Shown here piece by piece: positions 9,101-17,529 of a stretch of DNA of 64,000 bases. Every line of letters starts with the position of its first letter. Within the stretch, counting starts at the first letter, position 1. This DNA is from Sphaerothrix gracilis (GTDB lineage: Bacteria > Cyanobacteriota > Cyanobacteriia > Phormidesmidales > Phormidesmidaceae). The stretch is taken from NCBI RefSeq assembly GCF_030405905.1, contig NZ_JASATW010000022.1, forward strand, positions 33,958-97,957, written 5' to 3'. The notes under the pieces were generated by a model, which made no database searches, was not told the DNA's origin, and was given only the letters and a program-made list of their open reading frames with translations. Made by a program: the position numbers and the translations under genes.

Positions 9101-9127
9101 AAGCCCCTGGCAATATGCTGGGGGCTT
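9101..9127 (+). terminator. Terminator after the 33-residue peptide
   Basis: AAGCCCC (9101-9107) pairs with GGGGCTT (9121-9127), followed by CTTTC. It lies 10 nt past the stop. Confidence 0.6.
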
Positions 9128-9174
9128 CTTTCAATTCCTAAGAGTATTAGTCTGATTATAGCGCTTTTCCCAAT

Positions 9175-9396
9175 TTACAGACTACGCTTGATTTCATCCA
9201 AGATTGCCCTACCCTGCTGATATTTTTCAGCTTTATAGCCCAGGACATCTTTGATGATTTTGGAATTCGACAGGCCGTTAGTTAGATGGTGCTGAACTAC
9301 CAGAGTTAGGGCAGTTAAAACCTCTGAACTAACTAACGAACTAACCAGATTTTCGTCTAACTGATTCGCTGAACTGCTTGGTTGTGCGGTTGTCAC
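9175..9396 (-). CDS. Small conserved hypothetical protein
   Basis: A 73-residue helical protein (core LVSSEVLTALTLVVQHHLTNG, then SKIIKDVLGYKAEKYQQG). The tail resembles short helical domains seen at the ends of larger cyanobacterial accessory proteins, where a basic helix precedes a YQxG motif. No function can be given. A perfect palindrome starts 24 nt upstream of its start and may be its operator. Confidence 0.5.
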   Translation of the reverse strand: MTTAQPSSSANQLDENLVSSLVSSEVLTALTLVVQHHLTNGLSNSKIIKDVLGYKAEKYQQGRAILDEIKRSL

Positions 9397-9420
9397 TTAA
9401 CAGGAAAAGTGAGATCTTCC

Positions 9421-9446
9421 CAACCTTAGATGATCATCTAAGGTTG
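9421..9446. repeat. Perfect 26-bp palindrome
   Basis: Positions 9421-9446 read identically on both strands (half-site CAACCTTAGATGA, no loop). GGAAGA appears outside both arms, displaced by 6 nt on the right. Possible roles are operator for the minus-strand gene, replication/resolution site, or cruciform. A related string (AGTG-R-GATCTTCCCAAC) recurs at about 62603-62620. Confidence 0.7.
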
Positions 9447-9729
9447 CTATAAGGAAGAGAGATTTCATACCCTCACCTTCTTTTTGCGACAGAACCCTAT
9501 TGGGGGCACAAAAATATTCAATACACAGTGCACTATACGGAATTAGCACCCAACTGTTTTAGCGACTTCTGGCAGAATTAGGAGAATGTGGCGTTGAGGA
9601 CTCTGCAGCATAGAAATATCTCAATCCTTTATGCAGTCTAATGGATTGAGACGCTCCCTCTTTCTGCAGATAGATTTGTCAGTTTTAGCAGACGCTATAG
9701 AGTAAGCGAAAAAACTAGGACAATTTGCC
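9447..9729 (+). other. Region before the XRE regulator, no gene
   Basis: No credible open frame is visible. It presumably carries the promoter for the regulator/kinase pair. No clear -35/-10 pair is seen. Confidence 0.4.
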
Positions 9730-10023
9730 ATGCCATTAGATCTGGTTCCCAGTTTGCCAAGTACTGACCTGCCGCGATCGCAGCCTCAGGTGGGGGATTT
9801 CGTGCGCGAGTTGCGCCAGTTGATGGGCTATACCCAGGAGCAGTTTTCAACGTTGATAGGGGTGAGCTTTAGCACATTAAACCGTTGGGAAAAGGGACAC
9901 ATGCAGCCGTCACCGCTGGCCCTCAAGCAGATCGAGAGCGTTTTTGATGAGTTGAGTCAGGCGTCTAATTCGGCTCTGCAAGCGGGTCGAAAGGCACTCT
10001 TAGAAAAATATGTCAGTCACTAG
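9730..10023 (+). CDS. XRE-family helix-turn-helix regulator
   Basis: A 97-residue protein with one HTH_3 domain (about residues 24-75; RELRQLMGYTQEQFSTLIGVS then STLNRWEKG, the recognition helix). It is probably a DNA-binding repressor or activator. AGGA lies 9 nt before the ATG. The large hybrid kinase gene begins 29 nt after the stop, so the two are probably co-transcribed and may form a signalling pair. The target is unknown. Confidence 0.85.
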   Translation: MPLDLVPSLPSTDLPRSQPQVGDFVRELRQLMGYTQEQFSTLIGVSFSTLNRWEKGHMQPSPLALKQIESVFDELSQASNSALQAGRKALLEKYVSH

Positions 10024-10052
10024 TCATCTCCATCAGGAACGACTATTCCCCC

Positions 10053-13000
10053 ATGTCAGAACACTCCGAACCCATTCAGCTAGGCGACATTCTCATTACG
10101 GATGAACTTGCTCGCCGTTCGCCACGTCAGCCCGATTGGCAAGCCGAAAATCAGGCCATGCGCTCGCTGGCCTGGCAGTTAGCCCAGGCTTCAGAGCAGA
10201 TGCTGCAACGTCTGGTGGAGCTGGCTGTAGAACTGTGTGAGGCGGGCACTGCTGGGGTCAACCTGTCTGAAACTCAGCCCGATGGCAAGGTTGTCTTTCG
10301 CTGGGTGGCGATGGTGGGGCATCTGGCCTCCTACATGGGAGACTGCGTTCCCTATGAGTGTTACTCCTGTGGGATTTGTCTGGATCAGCGGGCGCCCCTG
10401 CTGTTTTCCCATCCAGAGCGCTACTTTACCGGGTTTCAGCAGGTCGGGGTACCGCTGGTCGAGAGTTTGGTGCTGCCTCTGATCGCAGAAGGTCAGACCC
10501 TCGGCACCATCTGGATTATGACCCACGACGCGCAGCGACAGTTTGACTCGGAAGATGTGCGGCTGATAACCGGGCTGGCGGACTTTGCCGCCGCCACCCT
10601 GCTCCGGCAGCAGCAACAGGCCAGAGAATTGTCTGTGGCAGGGACGGCGCTCCAGCAGGAGAGTGTGGAACGCAAGCTGGCCGAAGAACGGTCAATAGCC
10701 CTGATTGATAACTTACCGGGTGGCGCGGCGTTTGTGGTGGATCGCGACCTGCGCTACACCATGGCTGCTGGGGAAGCGCTGGCGATCGCCCACTTTCAAC
10801 CCACAGATTTCATCGGACGCACCATTTTTGAGGTGATGCCGCCCGATCTTGCCGCTACCTATGAGCCTATGTACCGCATGGCCCTGGCGGGAGAACCGTT
10901 TGAGTGTGAGCATCAGGCCCATAACCGCTGGTACATCTCGCGAGGCACACCGCTGCGGACTGAACGGGGAAAAATTTATGGGGTGCTGGCCGTCTCCTAT
11001 GACATTACTGACCGCAAACGTGCTGAAACCGCCTTACAGGCTAATGCTGAACAACAGTCATTCTTGCTGAAACTGAGCGATGCCCTCCGTCCGTTAGCCG
11101 ACGCCGACGCAATTCACTATCAGGCGGCTTGCATTCTCGGTCAGCATTTAGGGGCCAATCGGGTGGGCTATGCCGAAGCCGACGACAACGATGAAACGAT
11201 CGTCGTCACGCGCCATTACACCCAGGGTGTCCCGGGCATTGAGGGGCGCTATCGTTACGATGATTATGGTGCGGAGTTACTACAAGAATTTGAGGATGGT
11301 CGGATGGTTATCCGCGACGATATCGCCAATGACCCATCCCTCAGTGATGCGGAAAAAACGGCCCATGCCGTATTGCAGCTAGGGGCTACGGTGAATGTGC
11401 CGCTGCTCAAGGCAGGGCGACTGGTGGCGGTACTGTTTGTACACTTTCAGGCGGCCCATCAGTGGTTGGATAGCGAGCTACAGCTGATTGCCGAAGTTGC
11501 CGAGCGGATTTGGGATGCGGTCAGGCGGGCCCGTGCCGAAGCGGCCCTGCGCCTATCAGAAGAAAAATATCGGGGCTTGTTTGATTCGATCGATGTCGGT
11601 TTCTGCATTATCGAGGTACTTTTCGATCCACAGGAAAAGCCGTTTGATTATCGCTTTCTCGAAGCAAATCCGGCTTTTATTGGGCAGACCGGACTCACCC
11701 ACGCCATTGGCAAAACCATACTCAAACTCGTGCCTGCCCACGAAACTTTTTGGTTCGATGTTTATGGCAAAATCGCCCTGACTGGCAAATCCATGCGGTT
11801 TGAACACCAGGCCGCAGCGTTGCCCTCTCATCCCTGGTATGAAGTCTATGCGTTTCGCATAGGTGAACCCGAAGCCAGGCAGGTCGCCGTTTTGTTCAGA
11901 GATATTGCCGATCGCAAACGTTCGGAGGCCCAACTACGAGCGGCTGCCGAAGTGGATGCGTTTCGGGTCAAGCTGTCTGACGCGCTGCGATCTCTGTCTG
12001 ACCCGATTGCGATTCAACGGGCAGCGTCGCGCATTGTGGGTGAGCACTTAGAGGCTGACCGCGTGTTTTACACCATCACGTTGCCGGATGATGTAACGAC
12101 CGTGATCCACGACAACTACGTGCGCGAGGGAGTACCTAAAGTGCTAGGCAGCGTTCGCGTCACGGATGTTGGCAACGTCGCCGAGCAATTGAGAAACGGG
12201 GAAACCGTTGTTCTGACCGATGTGACGACAGGCGAACTTACCGAAGCGGAAAAAGCGGCCTATGCCCAAATTGACGTGGTGGCCGCCATCGCCGTCCCCC
12301 TCGTTAAAGGAAATCGCTGGGTCGCTACCCTCGTCATCCATTCCAGAACCCTGCGCCAGTGGACGATAGCAGAAGTTGCTCTGGTGCAGGAAACCGCCGA
12401 ACGCACTTGGGCCGCCGTGGAACGGGCCAATGCCGAAGCCACCACTGCCGCCGACCTGCGAGATACCCAACGGTTGCGGGAACTGAGCGCCCGCCTTACC
12501 TCGGAAGAGGATACTCAGGTGCTCTATAACGAAATCATGGCCGCCGCGATCGCCCTGACCCGAGCGGATGCCGGAACGGTACAAATTCTAGATGAAGCAA
12601 CCCAAGACTTGCTGTTGCTGGCGACCCAGGGCTTTGAGCGCAATATGACCGACTATTTCTACCGCGTCAATGCCAGTTCTAACACGCCCTGCGGCATTGC
12701 CCTGGCGAGGGGGGAGCGCACCTTTGTCGATTTCGACGTGCCTGAAAGCGAAGACCCTGACGGTTCCTACCGCATGCACATTGAGGCGGGCTTGCGCTCA
12801 GCCCAGTCCACCCCGCTGATTACCCGTTCGGGTCGCCCCATCGGCATGGTGTCCACCCACTGGCAGCAACACCATCGCCCCAGCGAACGAGAACTGCGGT
12901 TCCTTGATCTGCTTGCCCGCCAAGCCGCCGACCTGATCGAACAGCGTCAGACCGAACAGGAACGCCGGGAATTGCTCCAGCGAGAACAGGCTGCCCGCGC

Positions 13001-14189
13001 CGAGGCTGAACAGGCCAACCGCGTCAAAGACGAATTCCTGGCGATTCTGTCCCACGAGCTGAGATCGCCTCTCAGCCCTATCCTCGGCTGGGCCTCCATA
13101 CTCCAGTCCAGACCCTTTAATGAAGCCACCACAAAGCGCGCCCTCGCCACCATCGAGCGCAATGCCAAGCTCCAAACCCAGCTCATCGACGACCTGCTCG
13201 ATGTCAATCGTATTCTGCGGGGCAAGCTCAGTCTGGCCGAAACCGCCGTCAACTTGGTCACGGTGATTGAAGCCGCCCTAGAAGTCGTCAAAACCGCCGC
13301 CCAAGCCAAGTCAATCGCCCTCCATTTCAACAGTGCCGAGGCGTGCCTAGTCTGGGGCGATGAAGGCCGCCTGCAACAGGTCGTCTGGAACCTGTTCTCG
13401 AATGCCATCAAATTTACCCCCGAGGGTGGACGAGTAGACGTGCGGCTGGACTGCGTAGGTGATAGGGTGAATGAGCGAGTCGGCGAGGGTTCATCCCCCC
13501 GTCTCTCCATCTCTCCATTGCCCCATCCCGCCTACGCTCAAATCACCGTCACTGACACTGGCCAAGGCATTAGCCCCAACTTTATCCCCCATTTGTTCGA
13601 ATCCTTCCGGCAGGAAGATGCTTCTACCACACGCCAATCTGGCGGGTTGGGCCTAGGGCTAGCCATCGTCAAATATCTGGTGGATGCCCATGGCGGCAAG
13701 ATTGCAGCCAATAGCCCTGGTGTCGGGCAAGGGGCCACGTTTACCGTACAAATTCCGCTACTCCAGGAGGCTAGTACGCCGCTAACCGCCCCTGCATCCA
13801 CAGAGGTTGACCTGACGGGACTCAAAGTTTTGGCCGTGGATGACAGTGAAGACACCCGCGACTTGCTGGCAATGGTTCTGGATGCCTACGGCGCAGAGAC
13901 TCACGTTGCCGCCTCCGGAGCCGAAGTCCTGGCAAATTTAGCGACTTTCACCCCCGATGTTCTCATCTGCGATATCGGTATGCCCGACATGGATGGCTAC
14001 GCCCTCCTCCAGCAAATTCGAGCCTTACCCAATACTAAAGGAGGAAGTATCCCGGCAATCGCCGTCACCGCCTTCGCCCGCGAAGAAGACCGCCAACGGG
14101 CCTTAGCACAAGGATTTCAACACCATGTTGCCAAACCCATCGAGCCCCAGGATCTGGTGAGTGCGATCGCTCAACTAGCTATAAAGTAA
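10053..14189 (+). CDS. Hybrid sensor histidine kinase, GAF-PAS-GAF-PAS-GAF-GAF-HisKA-HATPase-REC
   Basis: 1378 residues, no membrane segment, so a cytosolic sensor. Order by motif reading: GAF (about 50-190), PAS (205-330), GAF (336-500), PAS (505-635), GAF (640-790), GAF (805-965), HisKA with the phospho-acceptor His1001 in SHELRSP, HATPase (N box NAIKFTPEGG; G boxes DTGQGIS and GGLGLGLAIV), and a C-terminal receiver (about 1260-1378) with acceptor Asp1307 in LICDIGMPDMDGY and conserved Lys in AKPIEP. GAF1 contains YECYSCGIC; no canonical phytochrome chromophore motif is evident. It probably relays through its own receiver to an unlinked Hpt or regulator. It follows the XRE gene in one unit. 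Confidence 0.92.
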   Translation: MSEHSEPIQLGDILITDELARRSPRQPDWQAENQAMRSLAWQLAQASEQMLQRLVELAVELCEAGTAGVNLSETQPDGKVVFRWVAMVGHLASYMGDCVPYECYSCGICLDQRAPLLFSHPERYFTGFQQVGVPLVESLVLPLIAEGQTLGTIWIMTHDAQRQFDSEDVRLITGLADFAAATLLRQQQQARELSVAGTALQQESVERKLAEERSIALIDNLPGGAAFVVDRDLRYTMAAGEALAIAHFQPTDFIGRTIFEVMPPDLAATYEPMYRMALAGEPFECEHQAHNRWYISRGTPLRTERGKIYGVLAVSYDITDRKRAETALQANAEQQSFLLKLSDALRPLADADAIHYQAACILGQHLGANRVGYAEADDNDETIVVTRHYTQGVPGIEGRYRYDDYGAELLQEFEDGRMVIRDDIANDPSLSDAEKTAHAVLQLGATVNVPLLKAGRLVAVLFVHFQAAHQWLDSELQLIAEVAERIWDAVRRARAEAALRLSEEKYRGLFDSIDVGFCIIEVLFDPQEKPFDYRFLEANPAFIGQTGLTHAIGKTILKLVPAHETFWFDVYGKIALTGKSMRFEHQAAALPSHPWYEVYAFRIGEPEARQVAVLFRDIADRKRSEAQLRAAAEVDAFRVKLSDALRSLSDPIAIQRAASRIVGEHLEADRVFYTITLPDDVTTVIHDNYVREGVPKVLGSVRVTDVGNVAEQLRNGETVVLTDVTTGELTEAEKAAYAQIDVVAAIAVPLVKGNRWVATLVIHSRTLRQWTIAEVALVQETAERTWAAVERANAEATTAADLRDTQRLRELSARLTSEEDTQVLYNEIMAAAIALTRADAGTVQILDEATQDLLLLATQGFERNMTDYFYRVNASSNTPCGIALARGERTFVDFDVPESEDPDGSYRMHIEAGLRSAQSTPLITRSGRPIGMVSTHWQQHHRPSERELRFLDLLARQAADLIEQRQTEQERRELLQREQAARAEAEQANRVKDEFLAILSHELRSPLSPILGWASILQSRPFNEATTKRALATIERNAKLQTQLIDDLLDVNRILRGKLSLAETAVNLVTVIEAALEVVKTAAQAKSIALHFNSAEACLVWGDEGRLQQVVWNLFSNAIKFTPEGGRVDVRLDCVGDRVNERVGEGSSPRLSISPLPHPAYAQITVTDTGQGISPNFIPHLFESFRQEDASTTRQSGGLGLGLAIVKYLVDAHGGKIAANSPGVGQGATFTVQIPLLQEASTPLTAPASTEVDLTGLKVLAVDDSEDTRDLLAMVLDAYGAETHVAASGAEVLANLATFTPDVLICDIGMPDMDGYALLQQIRALPNTKGGSIPAIAVTAFAREEDRQRALAQGFQHHVAKPIEPQDLVSAIAQLAIK

Positions 14190-14227
14190 CCAATGAAGAT
14201 AGTAGAAGACTTGATAGGACAACCAAG

Positions 14228-14330
14228 AACAATTCAAAATTCAAAATGCAAAATTCAAAAAAGTTCTTTCATTGGGCATTGCTCATTCAGAATGTTGCAT
14301 TCAGAATTTTGTATTTAGAATTGTTTAGTT
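14228..14330. repeat. AT-rich imperfect inverted repeat (ATTCAAAATTC type)
   Basis: Copies of ATTCAAAATTCAAAATGC face GAATGTTGCATTCAG and GAATTTTGTATTTAGAATT across a short spacer, so the segment can fold into a long imperfect hairpin. Such AT-rich intergenic repeats are common in filamentous cyanobacteria. It lies between the convergent kinase gene and the 14384-14896 gene. Confidence 0.5.
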
Positions 14331-14383
14331 GCCCTAACGGAAGAAGAACAGCCGCCTGCGGGAGAGAAGGCCATCAGTGCTGT

Positions 14384-14896
14384 TTAATCGACACTTTCTA
14401 GTGTAACTAGGTCGTGCTCAAGCACTTGAGCATAGATTCGATCTCTAGCACTGGCGGCGATCGCCTGCCAATCCTCTTTGGAGAGCACCTTGCCAAAGAC
14501 GGCACGAATCTGGTTATGAACTGCTTCAGTCATTTCCCATTCTCCTTGGGGTTTTGAGAGCTTCATTTCCAGCAAAGTCAGCAAAGTCTTCTGAATTTCA
14601 GGATCAGGCTGATGGAGTCGCTCCAGAATGAGTGCCTGTCCTTTTGCTTCAGCCGTCTCTGCCCCAACGCCTAAGTCCCACTCGGTTACAAGTTGCTTCC
14701 ACGCTTGAATCACCATCGCCCGCAACTGAGCAAAATGACTGTAGCCTTCAGGATTTTCCATGACGGCTCCTAGATGAGTCCCCCAACCATAGCCAGCTAG
14801 CGCATCACAACTGACCGATTCTTCGTGCCTGACGGCTGCCTCAAACCAGACCTCATCTTCGAGCAAATCCATAAAATTGAAACCATCTTGGGCCAT
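14384..14896 (-). CDS. Hypothetical protein paired with a GNAT gene
   Basis: A 170-residue acidic, mostly helical soluble protein with no motif that I recognise. Its start codon is 3 nt after the stop of the upstream GNAT gene, so translation is probably coupled. The pairing recalls acetyltransferase modules with a small partner. It is not the usual ribbon-helix-helix antitoxin, and toxin-antitoxin function is unproven. Confidence 0.65.
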   Translation of the reverse strand: MAQDGFNFMDLLEDEVWFEAAVRHEESVSCDALAGYGWGTHLGAVMENPEGYSHFAQLRAMVIQAWKQLVTEWDLGVGAETAEAKGQALILERLHQPDPEIQKTLLTLLEMKLSKPQGEWEMTEAVHNQIRAVFGKVLSKEDWQAIAASARDRIYAQVLEHDLVTLESVD

Positions 14897-14899
14897 GTC

Positions 14900-15445
14900 T
14901 CACCTCTGGAAGCGACCGTACTCAAAGTATGTCAAATTTTCCTGCTCAGGATCGGGGCCGTAGTCGGCCATATTTTGATTATCGTAGAAGCTTTCAGCTC
15001 CGGGTAAAGCGTGTAGTCCGATTCGTCCTTCATAGCCTAGTTCTAAACTTCGTTGCCGGGCGAAGAGAAGCAAAGTGGTGCCAACACCTCGAAGTTCAGG
15101 ACGTGGCTGAATGATTTTACGATTCCAGGGAGCCGATGCCAGCGCTTGAACATAAACGATGGGGTGACGGCGATCAATCTGAGAGCGATGCCACTGAGTT
15201 TCAATAGCCATTAAGCCCTGGGTCATGCCTTCGTATTCAATTGCGTAGCCCTCAAAGTTATCTGAGGAAAGAGAAATCCGCTTTTTAACCACCCAGTCCC
15301 AAAATTTGTCCTCTGCCCCAGCTTGTTGCAGCATAGGATGCCAGTGCGCCTCAAAGTCTTCGAGATGCTTCTGAGCTAATTCAACCAGCCGAGTTTCGAT
15401 TCGCTGATTGTCTCGCCCTCGTGCCAGTAATACTCTTTGCTGCAC
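14900..15445 (-). CDS. GNAT-family N-acetyltransferase
   Basis: A 181-residue protein. The second half shows the GNAT core: a strand around IVYVQALASAPWN, then the acetyl-CoA pyrophosphate loop in RPELRGVGTTLLLFARQRS (the RGVGTxL form), and a closing strand around GRIGLHALPGAESFYDNQNM. The substrate is unknown. It is first in a two-gene unit with the 170-residue protein. Candidate roles are protein or small-molecule acetylation. Confidence 0.75.
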   Translation of the reverse strand: MQQRVLLARGRDNQRIETRLVELAQKHLEDFEAHWHPMLQQAGAEDKFWDWVVKKRISLSSDNFEGYAIEYEGMTQGLMAIETQWHRSQIDRRHPIVYVQALASAPWNRKIIQPRPELRGVGTTLLLFARQRSLELGYEGRIGLHALPGAESFYDNQNMADYGPDPEQENLTYFEYGRFQR

Positions 15446-15519
15446 TGTTAGAGGTTTCTGCCAAGACGACCCATTAAATCATACAGGTGTACTAGCATTT
15501 ATAGGATTCTAAGTCGCTC

Positions 15520-15596
15520 TGAGCTGCGCAGGCATGAAAGAAAGGGGGCTTGAGGGTATCAATTTTGTGTTCGAGTTCAGCGAGTTGCAATCGAAG
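15520..15596 (-). pseudogene. Fragment of a duplicated hypothetical gene
   Basis: About 77 bp match 63074-63150, part of the intact gene at 62886-63200, with only about three mismatches. Similarity ends abruptly at both sides; the right end lies near the IS6-like transposase gene. A recombination or transposition event probably carried the fragment here. Confidence 0.7.
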
Positions 15597-15669
15597 CTAA
15601 GTGTCAGAATTGAGTACTGTATCTGCGAAAGAAGAGATCGCTGACCTATCGATCATTTCATTCTTATCC

Positions 15670-16413
15670 TTACGCGACCTTGATCATGCCTCTGAGTTCA
15701 CTCATCCGAGCTTTGAGCTGACTCCTACGCTCGGGTAAAGACACGTATTCTGCCATCGCCTGACGCACCCGCAAAAATTGATTTAATTCCTCCACCGCTT
15801 CGCAGAAATAACCCGCTGTCTCCACGTTGCTAAAGCCCATTGTCGGGTAGTACCGCTGCTTCAGTTTCCGATGACTTTGTTCAACCGGATTGTTGACCGA
15901 TTTGAACACCTCATGCTGAACCGATTTGCCCAATACTTCTGAAATAGCGCGCGGATAGCTGCTATGACCGTCGGTCACAACGCGCTCGGGCGGTTCTGGC
16001 ATCAATTCTGAGACCTGCTCGAAAAAGGCTTTGGCCGCTTCCGTATCACGATGTTCGCTCAGCCGCACATTGAGCAGATTGCCGTATTCATCAATATCAC
16101 GATGTTCGCTCAGCTGCACATTGAGCAGATTGCCGTATTCATCAATGCCGCGATAGAGATAGCACCATTTACCCTGGATTCTGACGTAGGTCTCGTCCAC
16201 GTACCAGATCCGACCGAAAGTCTGCTGACGTTTGTTGCGAATATGCTCCGCGAATTCTGCGGCAAAGCGCTCGCTCCAATGACGTACCGTTTCATGAGTA
16301 AAGTGAAAGCCGCGCAGCCAGAAGAGTTCAGCCACATCGCGATAGCTCAGCTTGAAGCATATGCGACGATAAAGCACCTGGAAGACAATATTGGTCGGGA
16401 TCTTAATAGGCAA
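15670..16413 (-). mobile_element. IS6-family transposase with an internal duplication
   Basis: A 247-residue DDE transposase: SYRDVAELFWLRGF and THETVRHW, first catalytic Asp in WYVDETYVRIQGKW, second in VVTDGHSSY, and the E region in VNNPVEQSHRKLKQRY. A 17-residue duplication (IDEYGNLLNVQLSEHRD, then the same with R for Q) lies between the first and second Asp. It is absent from normal family members and probably harms activity. Only 24 nt separate the start from the stop of the next gene, so the left inverted repeat may be missing. No clear terminal repeats were found. Confidence 0.85.
16045..16146. repeat. 51-bp tandem duplication inside the transposase gene
   Basis: Unit 16045-16095 is repeated at 16096-16146 with a single C/T difference. 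It adds 17 codons in frame. The near-identity implies a recent slippage event. Confidence 0.95.
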
Positions 16414-16437
16414 GAGTGCGAAATATAAAAACTCTGT

Positions 16438-16734
16438 CTATTTAGATGTGCGTGTTCTTTTATTAGGTGTTTGCAGCCACATAACTACGCCTGTAATAAG
16501 AAGAGTTAGAAGACCTAGGGCATTCAGAAAGGGATAAATAAAATCAAGATCAATCTGCCCAAACTTGCCTCGATGTAGCTCCAAAAGCCAGAGAAAATCG
16601 TTGGTGCGATCGCTAGCCACTCCAAACTGAAACAGAACTCCCGTAGCTAACGTCAGCAACAATGGCAACGTCATGATTGGCACTAATACTCTATGGAGTT
16701 GTCGTAGATGAAGCTGGTTGAATTTTCTTTTCAT
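16438..16734 (-). CDS. PepSY-like two-span membrane protein
   Basis: A 98-residue protein: basic N-terminus, hydrophobic segment (about 18-38), the loop FLWLLELHRGKFGQ, and a second span (about 66-88) ending VVMWLQTPNKR. The LHRG...GLLTLLITGVVMW pattern is that of PepSY-associated TM proteins, often found with metal or redox genes. It follows the 16784-17203 gene by 49 nt on the same strand and probably shares its transcript. The role is unknown. Confidence 0.65.
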   Translation of the reverse strand: MKRKFNQLHLRQLHRVLVPIMTLPLLLTLATGVLFQFGVASDRTNDFLWLLELHRGKFGQIDLDFIYPFLNALGLLTLLITGVVMWLQTPNKRTRTSK

Positions 16735-16783
16735 CGCTCAGGTGAGCCTGAACGCTTCTGTATGAAAACCTTTGGAAACACCA

Positions 16784-17203
16784 TTAGGATTGCAGTTTCT
16801 TTTTTAGAGACAGCAGCAGGAATGGGCCAGCAATGATGAATCCTAATAGAGCTTCTCCCAAACCAACTGAGAATTCTTCTGTAACATTAGCCCGGGAAAC
16901 CGCTACTGGAGATCCTTGAGTTGCTGGCGATACTTCAATAGTCGTCTCATCGGCTTTCATCGGTATATCAGTGGTAGGCATGACCCCCCCTTCAGCATTG
17001 GAGGATTCGGGCATTTCTTTACTCGCTGCCGTTTCAGGGGTAGGTGTGTGGTGCTCACTTGCTGTTACAGGAGAGGTGGCTTCGGCGTCTTCCCCGTGGG
17101 AACCGCCGTGGGCTAATGCCGCAGCGGTGAGGGTGAGTGGCGCTTTAGTAGCAATAGCACTGCCACCAATAATCTTCCAGTAGCTGCGTTGCCAGCGAGT
17201 CAT
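16784..17203 (-). CDS. Secreted/membrane protein with a His-rich and acidic linker, unknown
   Basis: I chose ATG 17203 because GAGGAG lies 8 nt upstream; a longer frame begins at 17257 without a ribosome site. The 139-residue product has an N-terminal hydrophobic segment ending ALAHGGSHGED, a Pro/Thr/Glu-rich middle with His and Met, and a C-terminal membrane span (LGEALLGFIIAGPFLLLSL) with a KKK anchor. It could be a periplasmic metal-handling protein. Its promoter region carries a direct repeat facing it (17373-17390), shared with copper genes. Confidence 0.6.
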   Translation of the reverse strand: MTRWQRSYWKIIGGSAIATKAPLTLTAAALAHGGSHGEDAEATSPVTASEHHTPTPETAASKEMPESSNAEGGVMPTTDIPMKADETTIEVSPATQGSPVAVSRANVTEEFSVGLGEALLGFIIAGPFLLLSLKKKLQS

Positions 17204-17372
17204 CAGTCTACTCCTCTTTATCTCCTGATTTCCTGTATATAGGTAATGCTTTGACAAGGCTAGGACTTAGCCATCAGCACCTAGAAATAATGAACGATTG
17301 AGCATTATGTAGCAACAAGCCACACCGGAATTCCACCCAGGCAAGCCGTCGGTTGCAGTTTTGCCTCTAACG

Positions 17373-17390
17373 ATGAAATGAGGATGAAAT
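17373..17390 (-). promoter_or_regulatory. CopR-type direct repeat upstream of 16784-17203
   Basis: On the minus strand ATTTCAT-CCTC-ATTTCAT: two heptamers 11 bp apart, a tandem arrangement typical of OmpR/PhoB regulators. It lies 170 nt upstream of the gene start and back to back with a second copy. Confidence 0.6.
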
Positions 17391-17403
17391 CAGCTCAGTT
17401 ATC

Positions 17404-17421
17404 ATTTCACCCTGATTTCAC
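17404..17421 (+). promoter_or_regulatory. CopR-type direct repeat upstream of the DUF305 gene
   Basis: ATTTCAC-CCTG-ATTTCAC, same 11-bp period, 109 nt before the DUF305 start. With the copy at 17373 it forms a divergent control region. Confidence 0.65.
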
Positions 17422-17529
17422 TTTTTAGGTTCATAATGAGCATCAGCCGTTATTCGAGTGAGTTAGCGCTTCAATGCTTCACCCGATGACGGTTATTCAC
17501 TGCTTGATTATAAAAGGATGTAGACCGAT

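Noticed and set aside
10191..10616. Long antisense frames inside the hybrid kinase gene
   Set aside because: They overlap strongly conserved GAF, PAS and kinase motifs on the plus strand and show no recognisable domain.
14384..15445. Toxin-antitoxin system of the GNAT/DUF1778 type
   Set aside because: The partner is not a ribbon-helix-helix protein and follows rather than precedes the acetyltransferase gene; only the gene pairing supports it.
16051..16428. Plus-strand frame of 125 codons with an internal repeat
   Set aside because: It is the antisense of the transposase duplication; the minus-strand product has clear catalytic motifs.
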